Below are positions 27,296 to 36,643 of a stretch of DNA of 64,000 nt, one piece after another. The DNA comes from Parabacteroides timonensis. Lineage in GTDB: Bacteria > Bacteroidota > Bacteroidia > Bacteroidales > Tannerellaceae. The notes beneath the pieces are model-generated. The model did not search any database and was not told the origin of the DNA. It saw nothing but the letters and a program-made list of their open reading frames with translations. The DNA lies in the NCBI RefSeq assembly GCF_900128505.1, contig NZ_LT669941.1, positions 4,229,010 through 4,293,009 on the forward strand, read 5' to 3'. Made by a program: the position numbers and the translations under genes. The first letter of the stretch is position 1. Every line of letters starts with the position of its first letter.

Positions 27296-28870
27296 ATGAG
27301 AAAACTATTTTCAGTAGCTTTGCTGCTTATATTCCTTGGGTTGCCTGCTTTGGCACAGTTGACAATGTTTCCTACACCTGCCAGGGTTGTAGGGCAGAAA
27401 GGTTCTTTTACGATTGGAGCCACTCCAAAAATCAGCGGAAATGGCGGATATGCCGATGTGCTGGCAAAGAAATTGCAATCGGAGTTGAAAGCGACAGGTA
27501 AGCAATCGTCTGCCGGCGGGGGAGAGATCCGCCTGGTATTGGATGAAAAGCTAAAGATGGCCGATGAAGGTTATTCTTTGAATATTTCACCGGAGAGGGT
27601 GTTGCTGGAAGCCTCTTCCGAATCAGGTTTATTTTACGCCAAAGAAGCCTTGTTGCAACTGGTACGTTTCGGCAACGGCACTTTGGGTGCCTGTAAGATC
27701 GAAGACCACCCCCGTTATGACTGGCGGGGCTTCATGCTGGATGAAAGCCGTCATTTCTTCGGAAAAGAGAAGGTGAAACAGTATTTGGATATTATGGCTT
27801 CCCTCCGTATGAATGTCTTCCACTGGCATCTTACCGATGAACCGGGCTGGCGTATCGAGATCAAGAAATATCCGAAATTGACATCTGTCGGTGCAATCGG
27901 TAACTGGCATGAGCCGGAAGCACCGGCTCAGTTTTATACGCAGGATGATATCCGTGAGATCGTTGCTTATGCAGCTGACCGTCATATTATGGTCGTACCG
28001 GAGTTTGATATGCCCGGACATGCAACGGCCGTGAGTCGTGCTTATCCGGAGTTGTCGGGCGGTGGAGAAGGCAAATGGAATGGTTTCACTTTCCATCCCT
28101 GCAAGGAGACGACTTACCGGTTCATCAGCGATGTACTCGATGAAATTGTCGCTTTATTCCCTTCCCCTTATATTCATATCGGTGGTGACGAGGTGCATTA
28201 TGGCAACCAGAGCTGGTTTACCGATCCTGAGATCCAGCAATTCATTAAAGACAAGAAGTTGCAGAACGAGACAGGGCTGGAGCATTACTTCGTAAAGCGT
28301 GCTGCCGATATCGTAGCTTCTAAAGGTAAAACAATGATCGGTTGGGACGAGATTATCGATGCCGGTGTTTCTCCTGATAAAGCGGTTATCATGTGGTGGC
28401 GTCATGACCGCAAACATCAGTTGGTGAAAGCGTTGGAGAATGGTTTCCGTGTGATTATGACTCCGCGTCGTCCGCTCTATGCCGACTTTGTACAATACGG
28501 TGCTCATAAGGTAGGGCGTCTGTGGAACGGTTACAATCCGGTGGAAGATATTTATCGTTTCCCCGATCCGATCATTCACCTGACGAAAGATTATGAAGAC
28601 CAGGTGATGGGGATGCAATTCTCTTTGTGGACGGAGCGTGTGGCAGATACAAAGCGTCTGGACTATATGACCTTCCCCCGCTTGGCAGCCGTTGCCGAAT
28701 CGGCCTGGACACCTGCAAAGGCAAAAGAAAGTAGCCTCTTTATGAAGAAGTTGCCATACTTCCTGCAATATCTCGATACATTCGGTATTTACTACTTTAA
28801 TCCGTTTGATCCGGACTCTACTCCGGAACCGGGTGCTCCCGAGAAGGAGGATGTATTGCAAAACGGTTGA
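27296..28870 (+). CDS. GH20 beta-N-acetylhexosaminidase, secreted
   Basis: A 524-residue exo-hexosaminidase that would remove terminal GlcNAc or GalNAc from mucin glycans, chitin fragments or glycoproteins. Signal peptide MRKLFSVALLLIFLGLPALA; N-terminal GH20b domain (about 25-135), then the TIM barrel (DWRGFMLDESRHFFGKEKVKQYLDIMASLRMNVFHWHLTDE). The catalytic pair is Asp298-Glu299 in HIGGDEVHYG. The Trp-rich C-terminal part (MIGWDEIIDAG, VIMWWRHD) shapes the sugar pocket. It stands alone and converges on the helicase gene, with a shared terminator between them. Confidence 0.93.
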   Translation: MRKLFSVALLLIFLGLPALAQLTMFPTPARVVGQKGSFTIGATPKISGNGGYADVLAKKLQSELKATGKQSSAGGGEIRLVLDEKLKMADEGYSLNISPERVLLEASSESGLFYAKEALLQLVRFGNGTLGACKIEDHPRYDWRGFMLDESRHFFGKEKVKQYLDIMASLRMNVFHWHLTDEPGWRIEIKKYPKLTSVGAIGNWHEPEAPAQFYTQDDIREIVAYAADRHIMVVPEFDMPGHATAVSRAYPELSGGGEGKWNGFTFHPCKETTYRFISDVLDEIVALFPSPYIHIGGDEVHYGNQSWFTDPEIQQFIKDKKLQNETGLEHYFVKRAADIVASKGKTMIGWDEIIDAGVSPDKAVIMWWRHDRKHQLVKALENGFRVIMTPRRPLYADFVQYGAHKVGRLWNGYNPVEDIYRFPDPIIHLTKDYEDQVMGMQFSLWTERVADTKRLDYMTFPRLAAVAESAWTPAKAKESSLFMKKLPYFLQYLDTFGIYYFNPFDPDSTPEPGAPEKEDVLQNG

Positions 28871-28881
28871 TATCAAATAGA

Positions 28882-28908
28882 AAGGGCGGAGCTTAAAACT
28901 CCGCCCTT
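28882..28908. terminator. Bidirectional terminator between GH20 and helicase genes
   Basis: A 10-bp perfect stem AAGGGCGGAG/CTCCGCCCTT with a 7-base loop lies between the convergent GH20 and DEAD-box helicase genes. Confidence 0.75.
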
Positions 28909-28931
28909 CAGGCATTTATATATAGTATAGA

Positions 28932-30773
28932 TTAGTATCTTTTCTTGCGTGCGTTACGGTCGGATGTCTCGCGTCTCCAGGGTTTTTCACCGTTACGTCT
29001 GTCGGTTGTACTACCGCTGAAGCCTCCTTCGCGTTTGCCTTTATAGCCACCGCCACCTTTGTAGCCGCCTCTTGAATCGCTACCGCCGCGTGTGCTTCCA
29101 CCGCTACGGCTAAATCCTCCGCCTCCGCGGCTGCCTCTGCCTTCGCTCTTGCCTTGGGCCGGTTCGACAGAGATACGGCGTCCATCTATTTCGAAGCCGT
29201 TCATACTATCCATTACGCGTTGTGCTTCTCCTTCCTCCACCTCGAAGAATGAGAAATTGTCGCGCAAATCGATTTTACCGATACGTACCTTTCCCGGAAC
29301 ACATTTGTTGACCAATTCGATCAACTGGTTCGGATACAAACCGTCTGCCTTTCCGAAGTTAAGGAAGAAACGTGAGTAACCTTCTTCGGCTGTGAAAGTA
29401 CGGCGTTCTCCACGTTCACCACGTTCGCTACGAGCTGCACGTTCGTCTACTTCCTGTATTTCGTCTGCATCTTTATAATAGTCGATCATACGGTTGAATT
29501 CGAGGGAAACAACACGTTTGATGATATCTTCTTTGTCCAGCCATTCCAGTTTACGGTAGATCTGCGGCATCAGGGTCGCGATTTCTTCTTCGTTTACTTT
29601 CACCTTTTCGATCTGGTCGACGAGGTTGAAGAGCTGTTTTTCGCAGATATCGTGCCCGCTGGGCATTTCACCTTTCTCGAATTTCTTCTTGATGATATTC
29701 TCGATCAGGCGAATCTTTCCTTTTTCCTTTACGTGACAGATAGAGATAGAGATACCTGTCTTTCCGGCACGTCCCGTACGTCCGCGGCGGTGGGTATAGG
29801 ATTCTACTTCATCGGGTAAGCCGTAGTTGATTACGTGTGTCAGGTCGTCCACATCCAGTCCGCGGGCAGCCACGTCGGTAGCAACCAGTAATTGGATGTT
29901 TTTTACACGGAACTTTTGCATCACATAGTCGCGCTGTGCCTGGCTTAATTCGCCATGCAGCGAGTCGGCATTGTAACCATCCTGTATCAGCTTGTCGGCA
30001 ATTTCCTGTGTCTCTTTACGAGTACGACAGAAAACGATGCCGTAGATATTCGGATAGTAGTCGGCAATACGTTTCAGTGCCAGGTATTTATCCTGGGCAC
30101 GAACCATATAGTAGATATCTTTGATGTTCTTGTTTCCTTCGTTCTTGTTCCCGATAACGATTTCTTTCGGGTTCTTCATGTACTTCTTCATGATGCTGGC
30201 GATACCCTGCGGCATAGTAGCGGAGAAGAGTAACATATTACGTGCAGGTGGTACTTCTGCAAGGATTGCGTTGATGCTGTCGGTAAATCCCATGTTCAGC
30301 ATTTCGTCGGCTTCATCCATGATGACGCTCTTAACCGTACCCAGATTTACCGTTTTACGGTTCATCAGGTCTAACAGGCGTCCCGGTGTAGCTACAACTA
30401 CGTGTACGCCACGTTTTAACGTCTTAATCTGACTTTCAATGCTTGATCCTCCATATACCGGCAGCACTTTCAGGTTGTCGATATATTTGGAGTACTCGTT
30501 CAGGTCGTCGGCAATTTGCAGACAAAGTTCCCTGGTGGGACAAAGTATAAGTGCTTGAGGCTGATATCTTGTCACATCAATCTTTTGCAGGATAGGCAGA
30601 CCGAATGCGGCTGTTTTTCCTGTTCCTGTTTGTGCTAATGCGATTACGTCGTTGTCTTCTCCCAGCAAGAAAGGAATCACTTCTTCCTGTACCGGCATGG
30701 GTGATTCGTAACCCATTTCTTGAATTGCCTTCAGTATGGGGGCGGCAACTCCTAATTCTTCAAATGTTTTCAA
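28932..30773 (-). CDS. DEAD-box RNA helicase with DbpA-type RNA-binding domain and RGG tail
   Basis: A 613-residue ATP-dependent RNA helicase, probably for ribosome assembly or RNA turnover, especially in the cold. Motifs in order: AQTGTGKTAAF (Walker A), PTRELC, DEADEML, SATMP, FCRTRKE, ATDVAARGLD and HRRGRTGRAG. After a linker comes the DbpA/CsdA RNA-binding domain (about 465-545, FLNFGKADGLYPNQLIELVN). The last 65 residues are a low-complexity Gly/Arg/Ser tail likely to bind RNA. TACCTTTG on the minus strand (30811-30818) is a likely -7 element. Confidence 0.95.
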   Translation of the reverse strand: MKTFEELGVAAPILKAIQEMGYESPMPVQEEVIPFLLGEDNDVIALAQTGTGKTAAFGLPILQKIDVTRYQPQALILCPTRELCLQIADDLNEYSKYIDNLKVLPVYGGSSIESQIKTLKRGVHVVVATPGRLLDLMNRKTVNLGTVKSVIMDEADEMLNMGFTDSINAILAEVPPARNMLLFSATMPQGIASIMKKYMKNPKEIVIGNKNEGNKNIKDIYYMVRAQDKYLALKRIADYYPNIYGIVFCRTRKETQEIADKLIQDGYNADSLHGELSQAQRDYVMQKFRVKNIQLLVATDVAARGLDVDDLTHVINYGLPDEVESYTHRRGRTGRAGKTGISISICHVKEKGKIRLIENIIKKKFEKGEMPSGHDICEKQLFNLVDQIEKVKVNEEEIATLMPQIYRKLEWLDKEDIIKRVVSLEFNRMIDYYKDADEIQEVDERAARSERGERGERRTFTAEEGYSRFFLNFGKADGLYPNQLIELVNKCVPGKVRIGKIDLRDNFSFFEVEEGEAQRVMDSMNGFEIDGRRISVEPAQGKSEGRGSRGGGGFSRSGGSTRGGSDSRGGYKGGGGYKGKREGGFSGSTTDRRNGEKPWRRETSDRNARKKRY

Positions 30774-30810
30774 AATGTGATATATGTGTATATAATAAAT
30801 TCAGAGGGTA

Positions 30811-30818
30811 CAAAGGTA
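30811..30818 (-). promoter_or_regulatory. Candidate -7 element of the helicase gene
   Basis: TACCTTTG on the minus strand, exact match to TAnnTTTG, 37 bp before the ATG. Confidence 0.4.
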
Positions 30819-30839
30819 GATAAATAATTCGGATTCACA

Positions 30840-31898
30840 TTAATATAACAAAATATCTTTTAATGCTTCCCGTTTCTTATCGGTCAGGTGTAAGCCTTTT
30901 GACAGATATTTATCTACCGAACCGTAATCTTTCCGGATCCGTTTCAGAACTAGGTCGATCAACCCTTCGTTGACAGTGACCAAAGTAGTGATCGTTTCCT
31001 GTGCATTCGTACTCAGGTCGCGTGCCATATAAGCCAGATGTCCGATGTTGATATTCTCGTTGGAAGCCATATAGTCTTTAACTATTGTCTCTTCCGGTAC
31101 TCCAAGGGCGAACAATAACATGGCAGTCAGATAGCCTGTACGATCTTTTCCCATCGAGCAGCTTATCAGGATCGGATAATTATCCTTTTCCAGAAAAACA
31201 TCGAGCGCTTTGGCATACTGTTCGCTGTAATCGGTCACGTATTGTAAATAGGTGTCCTGCATAAACAGGATCCCGTCTCCTTTACGCATACGGTCTTCTT
31301 GTATACGGGTGACTACATTATCCATATTCTTAATGGGAATAGGGATACGAACAACATTTGCGTTGGAATAACGTAACGGGTTGACCGCTACTTCATCATT
31401 TCCACGCAGGTCTATAACCGTTTTAATATGCAGATTGTTCAAACGGATAGAATCCCATTCGCTCAGGGAGCTGAGTTGTCCGGAGCGATAGACCTGCCCC
31501 CAGCGGGTTGTTTTGTGATTATGAGCGGTTCCGTAACCTCCGATTTCGCGTACATTCTGTATACTGTCCATTCCTACGGAACGGGCTCCGACTGTTTTGA
31601 AGTATTTGTCGTTGAAAGACAACAGGAAGTATTTACGCGACATATTGTCGTTGGTAATGTAGGTGAAAACGCCGTCGTTGATGTTGGCGTATCCTGCCGG
31701 GAGAGATTTGTTGAACGATTCCGGATTGTCGGATACATACATTTTTAAGATCCCGTCTATCTGTGGGTCTGTCTCCCATTTGATGATATAATTTCCTATA
31801 CCATCACGTAAGCAGATCGTCCGTATTTCAGGGTTGTTGGACGAACAGCCTACCAATAGTGTTACACAAGCGAACAGTGATAATAATCTTACAAACAT
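30840..31898 (-). CDS. Tyrosine/phosphoserine-type protein phosphatase lipoprotein
   Basis: A lipoprotein of 352 residues from ATG 31898 (or 358 from 31916) with signal MFVRLLSLFACVTLLVGC. The N-terminal ~100 residues are a beta-sandwich-like region. The remainder is a dual-specificity/tyrosine phosphatase domain with the P-loop ISCSMGKDRTGYL (C-x5-R) and an upstream VIDLRGNDE general-acid-loop region. Its place in the envelope suggests it acts on phosphorylated extracytoplasmic molecules; substrate unknown. The promoter element at 31923-31930 would make ATG 31916 leaderless, so 31898 is preferred. Confidence 0.85.
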   Translation of the reverse strand: MFVRLLSLFACVTLLVGCSSNNPEIRTICLRDGIGNYIIKWETDPQIDGILKMYVSDNPESFNKSLPAGYANINDGVFTYITNDNMSRKYFLLSFNDKYFKTVGARSVGMDSIQNVREIGGYGTAHNHKTTRWGQVYRSGQLSSLSEWDSIRLNNLHIKTVIDLRGNDEVAVNPLRYSNANVVRIPIPIKNMDNVVTRIQEDRMRKGDGILFMQDTYLQYVTDYSEQYAKALDVFLEKDNYPILISCSMGKDRTGYLTAMLLFALGVPEETIVKDYMASNENINIGHLAYMARDLSTNAQETITTLVTVNEGLIDLVLKRIRKDYGSVDKYLSKGLHLTDKKREALKDILLY

Positions 31899-31922
31899 TG
31901 TTTTTCTAGCATACATACATTA

Positions 31923-31930
31923 CAAAGATA
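31923..31930 (-). promoter_or_regulatory. Candidate -7 element of the phosphatase gene
   Basis: TATCTTTG on the minus strand, exact TAnnTTTG match. It predicts a start of transcription near 31916 and so favours the start codon at 31898. Confidence 0.4.
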
Positions 31931-31974
31931 ATAAATCCGGCTCTTTATGGTGCCAGAGTTAATGATATTTAAGA

Positions 31975-32898
31975 CTACCGACTGTATGAGGCTGCGAATT
32001 CTTTAGAAATGTAATTGTCGTAGCTCTGGCATACTTCAGAGGCAAGATCCATACCGCAACGGATTACTTTTTCCCATGCTTCTTTACTCATCGTCGAAAG
32101 ATCATGGTATCCGATGTTATATTTCAACAATCCATAGATGATACCGGCATTGAAATTATCTCCGGCTCCTATGGTGCTGACCGGTTGGATGGGAGTGGTA
32201 TCGAAATGCTCTTCCTGTTTGCTTGTATAGAGGTTTACACCGCCGGCTCCATGAGTGGAGATAAAACGGTCGCAATAGAACTTGATATGATCCGTATAAA
32301 TACGCTTTGCATCCGTTTTTCCGAAGATATTGAAGAAATCTTCATCCGATCCGCGTACGATATCTGCATATTCCAGATTATCCAGGATAGTAGGGGTGAG
32401 GTAGATCGCTTCATGTGCATGTGCCTTACGGAAGTTCGGGTCGTAATAAATGATGGCTTTCCGTTCTTTGGCATATTCCAGAAATTCAACCATCCGTTCC
32501 CGTAAAACCGGATTCAGCGAATAATAAGAACCGAAGATAAAGATATCGTCCTCATTAATAACCGGCAGTGGCACTTCCAGGCGTTGTTTGGGATAATCTT
32601 TGTAAAAAGTGTAATTGGCATTGTTCTCATTATCAAGGAAAGCCAGTGAAATAGGACTTTTCCCGTCGGGGAAGCGGTCTACAAACTCCGTAGAGATATG
32701 ATTTTCCTCCATAAACTGACGGATAATATCGCCGACGTGGTCGTTTCCGACTTCGCTGATGAAAGAAACCGGAACACCCAGACGGCCTAACGATACCAGT
32801 CCGTTGAAGACTGAACCGCCCGGCACGGCTGTATGCGGCTGGTTATTCTTGAATATAATATCGAGAATAGTTTCCCCGATGCCAATAACTTTTCTCAT
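31975..32898 (-). CDS. PfkB-family carbohydrate kinase (fructokinase-like)
   Basis: A 307-residue ribokinase-fold sugar kinase. The start MRKVIGIGETILDIIF (ATG 32898) is the normal family N-terminus. PfkB signatures are GGSVFNGLVSLGRLG near the start and DTTPIQPVSTIGAGDNFNAGIIYGLL near the C-terminus, with the catalytic Asp in GAGD. The sugar is not clear: fructose or a related ketose is plausible. The SIS-domain isomerase gene ends 19 bp upstream on the same strand, so the pair is probably one transcript and one short pathway. Confidence 0.9.
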   Translation of the reverse strand: MRKVIGIGETILDIIFKNNQPHTAVPGGSVFNGLVSLGRLGVPVSFISEVGNDHVGDIIRQFMEENHISTEFVDRFPDGKSPISLAFLDNENNANYTFYKDYPKQRLEVPLPVINEDDIFIFGSYYSLNPVLRERMVEFLEYAKERKAIIYYDPNFRKAHAHEAIYLTPTILDNLEYADIVRGSDEDFFNIFGKTDAKRIYTDHIKFYCDRFISTHGAGGVNLYTSKQEEHFDTTPIQPVSTIGAGDNFNAGIIYGLLKYNIGYHDLSTMSKEAWEKVIRCGMDLASEVCQSYDNYISKEFAASYSR

Positions 32899-32917
32899 AT
32901 ATAATGGTTTGTTTATT

Positions 32918-33529
32918 CTATTCGTTTTTGCTTTGCTCACGGCTTTTCGATCCGAGATAACCGCCGTGATGACGCTTGGCATAATCCTTATTGTTGAAAT
33001 TGATCCTTTTCATTGTGCCGACTACCAGGATATCTCCGATCACTGTCATGACAGTCGTGGAAGTAGTGGGAGTGAGGCCTAACGGGCAAACTTCGGCAGG
33101 TGCGCCGGTAAGCAATTGCACCGTGGCTTCTTTAGCCAAAGGACTGTCGGGATTACTCGTGATAACAATGAATTTCATGTCGGGTACCAGTCCACGGGTA
33201 AGGTCAACCAATTCTACCAGTTCGCGTGTTTTCCCTGAATTGGAGATCAGTAGCATGATATCGTTGTTCCGTACGATTCCCAAGTCGCCGTGTTGTGCTT
33301 CGCTGGGGTGCAGGAAAGAAGTCGGCGTCCCGGTGGAACTGAAGGTCGTGGCGATGTTCATTGCAATTTGCCCGGCTTTCCCCATTCCGCTGGTGATTAG
33401 TTTCCCTCCCAGTTCATGGACATGTTTTACAATGAGGGTTACAGCTTCTTCATAGCCGGAGCTAACAGGAATATTAAGTACTGCTGCAGCTTCCTGCTGC
33501 AGGATGCAGGCGATTGCTTCGTTTGACAT
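32918..33529 (-). CDS. SIS-domain sugar-phosphate isomerase (KdsD/KpsF-like, no CBS)
   Basis: A 203-residue protein made of one SIS domain: GKLITSGMGKAGQIAMNIATTFSSTGTPTSFLHPSEAQHGDLGI and LLISNSGKTRELVELV. It matches arabinose-5-phosphate isomerases but lacks the C-terminal CBS pair of E. coli KdsD; CBS-free forms occur in Bacteroides. It would convert ribulose-5-phosphate to arabinose-5-phosphate for Kdo synthesis, or act as another sugar-phosphate isomerase with the PfkB kinase next door. ATG 33529 is chosen because a promoter element at 33569-33576 excludes the longer in-frame reading. Confidence 0.85.
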   Translation of the reverse strand: MSNEAIACILQQEAAAVLNIPVSSGYEEAVTLIVKHVHELGGKLITSGMGKAGQIAMNIATTFSSTGTPTSFLHPSEAQHGDLGIVRNNDIMLLISNSGKTRELVELVDLTRGLVPDMKFIVITSNPDSPLAKEATVQLLTGAPAEVCPLGLTPTTSTTVMTVIGDILVVGTMKRINFNNKDYAKRHHGGYLGSKSREQSKNE

Positions 33530-33568
33530 AGATACTTTATTAATTATACGATTATCTCTAATAGTTTG

Positions 33569-33576
33569 CAAAAATA
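33569..33576 (-). promoter_or_regulatory. Candidate -7 element of the SIS-PfkB unit
   Basis: TATTTTTG on the minus strand fits TAnnTTTG exactly and puts the transcript start near 33562, downstream of the longest in-frame start. Confidence 0.4.
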
Positions 33577-33688
33577 CGATTTTAATTGTTTTCTAACCTA
33601 TACTCTCCTGGATAATCTGCATCGGGATATGATGAACCTTTTATTTTTATAGTATGAACCGATAAAGACAATAACTTATAGCTATGCA

Positions 33689-33720
33689 TTTCGCTATTGA
33701 ATGTATTTGTTGTACTTTTG
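33689..33720 (+). promoter_or_regulatory. Candidate promoter of the M16 peptidase gene
   Basis: TTTC at 33689-33692, a 20-nt spacer and a perfect TACTTTTG at 33713-33720, with the ATG 25 bp downstream. Confidence 0.5.
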
Positions 33721-33745
33721 CAGGTCATTAAAGTAAAAAGATACA

Positions 33746-34966
33746 ATGCATTACTTCTCACATATTTTATCTAATGGTCTTCGTATGGTACACTTGCCGA
33801 TGGAATCACCGGTTTCGTACTGTGGTTTTGCCGTGAATGCCGGAACGCGTGATGAAGAGGCGAACGAGTTCGGCCTGGCACATTTCGTGGAGCACATGAT
33901 GTTTAAAGGTACAGAAAAACGGAAAGCCTGGCATATACTGAACCGGATGGAGAATGTAGGTGGCGAGTTGAATGCCTATACGACCAAAGAAGAGACATTT
34001 GTTTATTCCATCTTCATGGAAGAGCACTATCAGCGTGCCCTGGAATTGTTGACTGACCTGATCTTCCATTCTCAATTTCCGCAGCAGGAAATAGAGAAAG
34101 AAGTGGATGTCATTCTGGATGAAATCAATTCGTATGAGGATAGTCCATCTGAACTTATCTTCGATGAATTCGAGAATTTACTTTATGACGGACATGCTTT
34201 GGGGCATAATATTCTGGGGGATGAAGCCTCTCTTCTGACATTTAACTCTGAATCCGGCCGTTCTTTTATGCGTCGTTTTTATGCACCGGAGAATATGGTC
34301 TTCTTTTCAATGGGGCGGATTGATTTCAATAAGATCGTGAAGATGGCCGAAGGGTTTTTGTCGGATATTGCTTTTCCAGTAGCTCCGCGTAACCGTATTG
34401 TTCCCAATGCAATTGAACCTTGTGTTAGAAAGGTTCATAAAGATACACATCAGGCACATGTATTGATCGGTAGCCGTGCTTATAGCATGCACGATGAAAA
34501 ACGAATACCTTTGTTCCTGCTTAATAATATGTTGGGCGGACCGGGTATGAACAACCGTTTGAATGTCTCACTCCGGGAGAAACATGGGTTAGTATATAAT
34601 GTAGAATCGAATGTCACTTCTTATACGGATACCGGATTGGCCAGTATCTATTTCGGAACAGACCCGAAAAATATGGAGAAAGCTTTACGCCTGGTTCATA
34701 AAGAGCTGGATAAATTGCGGGATAATAGTTTATCTGCAACGCAGTTGGCAGCAGCCAAGAAACAGGTGATCGGGCAGTTAGGTGTTTCCGGTGATAATAA
34801 GGAAGGACTTTTCCTGGGATTGGGGAAGAGTTTCCTGCATTATAACCGTTATGACACGCTTCCGGAGGTTTTTGCCCGTATTGAAGCCCTTACCATAAAG
34901 GATATTCAGGAAGTCGCAAACGAGGTTTTTGCTCCGGAACGGTTGTTTAGTTTGATTTATCAATAA
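33746..34966 (+). CDS. M16-family zinc metallopeptidase
   Basis: A 406-residue peptidase of the pitrilysin/processing-peptidase type without a signal peptide, so probably cytoplasmic. The inverted zinc motif is His46-x-x-Glu49-His50 (GLAHFVEHMMFKGT), with the third ligand in EKEVDVILDEINSYEDSP. The second, inactive half is present (HVLIGSRAYSMHD, LNNMLGGPGMNNRLNVSLREKHGLVY). It would degrade peptides. It converges on the symporter gene with a 22-bp gap. Confidence 0.93.
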   Translation: MHYFSHILSNGLRMVHLPMESPVSYCGFAVNAGTRDEEANEFGLAHFVEHMMFKGTEKRKAWHILNRMENVGGELNAYTTKEETFVYSIFMEEHYQRALELLTDLIFHSQFPQQEIEKEVDVILDEINSYEDSPSELIFDEFENLLYDGHALGHNILGDEASLLTFNSESGRSFMRRFYAPENMVFFSMGRIDFNKIVKMAEGFLSDIAFPVAPRNRIVPNAIEPCVRKVHKDTHQAHVLIGSRAYSMHDEKRIPLFLLNNMLGGPGMNNRLNVSLREKHGLVYNVESNVTSYTDTGLASIYFGTDPKNMEKALRLVHKELDKLRDNSLSATQLAAAKKQVIGQLGVSGDNKEGLFLGLGKSFLHYNRYDTLPEVFARIEALTIKDIQEVANEVFAPERLFSLIYQ

Positions 34967-34988
34967 CAGCTTTCGGGCTATGATGCTT

Positions 34989-36389
34989 TTACCAACATTC
35001 CGCTTTGTCGGTAAGTTCCGGGATACTGTTTTTATCGAAAACGGGACTTATTATTCCTTTTTGCTTCTGGGCAATATAATCCTTCAGTAAAAGGAATGCC
35101 TGGCGACTGAGCAGGGAGATGGCAATCAGGTTGCAAATAGTCATCAGTCCCATGGTTATATCAGCCAGGCTCCATGCCAGGTCAAGGCTTGCCAATGCAC
35201 CAAACATCACCATTCCACCGACTAACAGGCGGTATGTAAACAATACGCTTTTCTTTTGAGTAACAAACCGTATGTTTGCTTCGCCATAATAATAGTTACC
35301 GATGATACTGCTGAAAGCAAACAACAGAATTGCTATGGCGACAAAGATACTTCCCACGCTTCCTACTTCATTGGTCAGTGCATGTTGCGTTAGCTGTACG
35401 CCGTTAACTGATCCGTCGAGCGGTGCACCACTAAAAAGGATAATGAAAGCTGTACAGGTACATATAATCAATGTATCGGTGAAAACGCCTAATGTCTGGA
35501 TCAAACCCTGTTTTACCGGGTGAGAAACATCAGCCGTGGCTGCTACATTCGGAGCGGAACCCATACCGGCCTCATTGCTGAACAATCCTCGTTTAATACC
35601 CTGCATCAGGGCTGCGCCGATACTACCGCCAATGGCTTGTTCCCATCCGAAGGCATTATTAATGATCAACTCCAGTACGGCAGGAAGTTTCCCGATATTG
35701 AAAAGTACGATGCCCAATGCTAGTGCTACATATCCGAGAGCCATGACTGGAACAATGATACTACTTACTTTGGCGATCCGCTGAATGCCTCCGAAGATGA
35801 TCAGAATGGTCAATACGGTCAATATCCCGCCAATAATCCTGTGATCGAATCCGAATGCCCCTTCCCACGCAGCACAAATCGTATTACTTTGTACGGAATT
35901 GAAAGCAAAACCGAAGGTGATAGAGATCAATACGGCAAAAAATACTCCCATCCACCGCAATCCAAGTCCCCGTTCCATGTAATAGGCAGGACCTCCGATA
36001 AAAGAGTCTTTCCCTCTTCTTTTATATAATTGCGCCAATGTGGATTCTACAAAGGCACTGGAAGCTCCCAGCAGAGCAATTATCCACATCCAGAATACAG
36101 CACCCGGGCCACCGACTGCAATGGCCGTAGCTACTCCGGCCAGATTACCTGTCCCTACGCGACTGGCTAATGATACGGCAAAAGCCTGAAAGGAGGAGAT
36201 ATGTTTTTCACCGTTTTTAGTTTTTTCGGTGGAGTCGCCAAGCAATTTTATCATTTCTTTAATCATACGGAACTGTACGAAGCGGGTTTTGAAGGTAAAC
36301 CATATCGCACAACCCAATAGCATGATTATTAATATATAAGACCATAAAACATCGTTGATGGCGCTGATCCAGGAGTTTAATATATCCAT
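34989..36389 (-). CDS. AGCS-family sodium:alanine/glycine symporter
   Basis: A 466-residue inner-membrane transporter that would import alanine or glycine with sodium. Signatures include TGNLAGVATAIAVGGPGAVFWMW, GGPAYYMERGLG, LFSNEAGMGSAPNVAA and VFTDTLIICTCTAF. About ten or eleven hydrophobic helices are visible. A perfect -7 element lies at 36410-36417 and a 13-bp inverted repeat (36472-36508) stands between it and the divergent outer-membrane barrel gene. Confidence 0.94.
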   Translation of the reverse strand: MDILNSWISAINDVLWSYILIIMLLGCAIWFTFKTRFVQFRMIKEMIKLLGDSTEKTKNGEKHISSFQAFAVSLASRVGTGNLAGVATAIAVGGPGAVFWMWIIALLGASSAFVESTLAQLYKRRGKDSFIGGPAYYMERGLGLRWMGVFFAVLISITFGFAFNSVQSNTICAAWEGAFGFDHRIIGGILTVLTILIIFGGIQRIAKVSSIIVPVMALGYVALALGIVLFNIGKLPAVLELIINNAFGWEQAIGGSIGAALMQGIKRGLFSNEAGMGSAPNVAATADVSHPVKQGLIQTLGVFTDTLIICTCTAFIILFSGAPLDGSVNGVQLTQHALTNEVGSVGSIFVAIAILLFAFSSIIGNYYYGEANIRFVTQKKSVLFTYRLLVGGMVMFGALASLDLAWSLADITMGLMTICNLIAISLLSRQAFLLLKDYIAQKQKGIISPVFDKNSIPELTDKAECW

Positions 36390-36409
36390 GTGTTTTGTTC
36401 GTTTTGTTT

Positions 36410-36417
36410 CAAAGATA
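36410..36417 (-). promoter_or_regulatory. Candidate -7 element of the symporter gene
   Basis: TATCTTTG on the minus strand, exact TAnnTTTG match, 21 bp before the ATG. Confidence 0.4.
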
Positions 36418-36471
36418 CAGGTTTTCTTGAATTTTCGTGTGGGATATGTTTATAAACGAAAAAACGGAAAA

Positions 36472-36508
36472 CTCGTTTTAAACGGGTTAGAGGTTCGTTT
36501 AAAACGAG
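36472..36508. promoter_or_regulatory. Perfect 13-bp inverted repeat between divergent genes
   Basis: CTCGTTTTAAACG (36472-36484) and CGTTTAAAACGAG (36496-36508) are exact complements around an 11-bp centre. The site lies between the symporter and outer-membrane barrel genes, about 60 bp upstream of the symporter -7 element. Position and symmetry suggest a dimeric regulator's operator; no regulator gene is adjacent. Confidence 0.5.
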
Positions 36509-36643
36509 ATTTGGGCTCTCTGCCGAGTTTTTATTTTTTTGCTTTTTCTGTGTAACCTTTTTTCGAGTTGCTTCGTCTTACTAACAGAAACAAACAAGAA
36601 AGCGGGGAAGGCCACCCTGCAGATTAAAATAAACAATAGACTT

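Noticed and set aside
28154..28915. Minus-strand 253-codon frame over the first GH20 gene
   Set aside because: Antisense to the GH20 catalytic domain, no recognisable motif and no promoter.
28916..29185. 89-codon Ala-rich frame at the helicase 3' end
   Set aside because: It is the Gly/Arg-rich helicase tail read in another frame; composition alone keeps it open.
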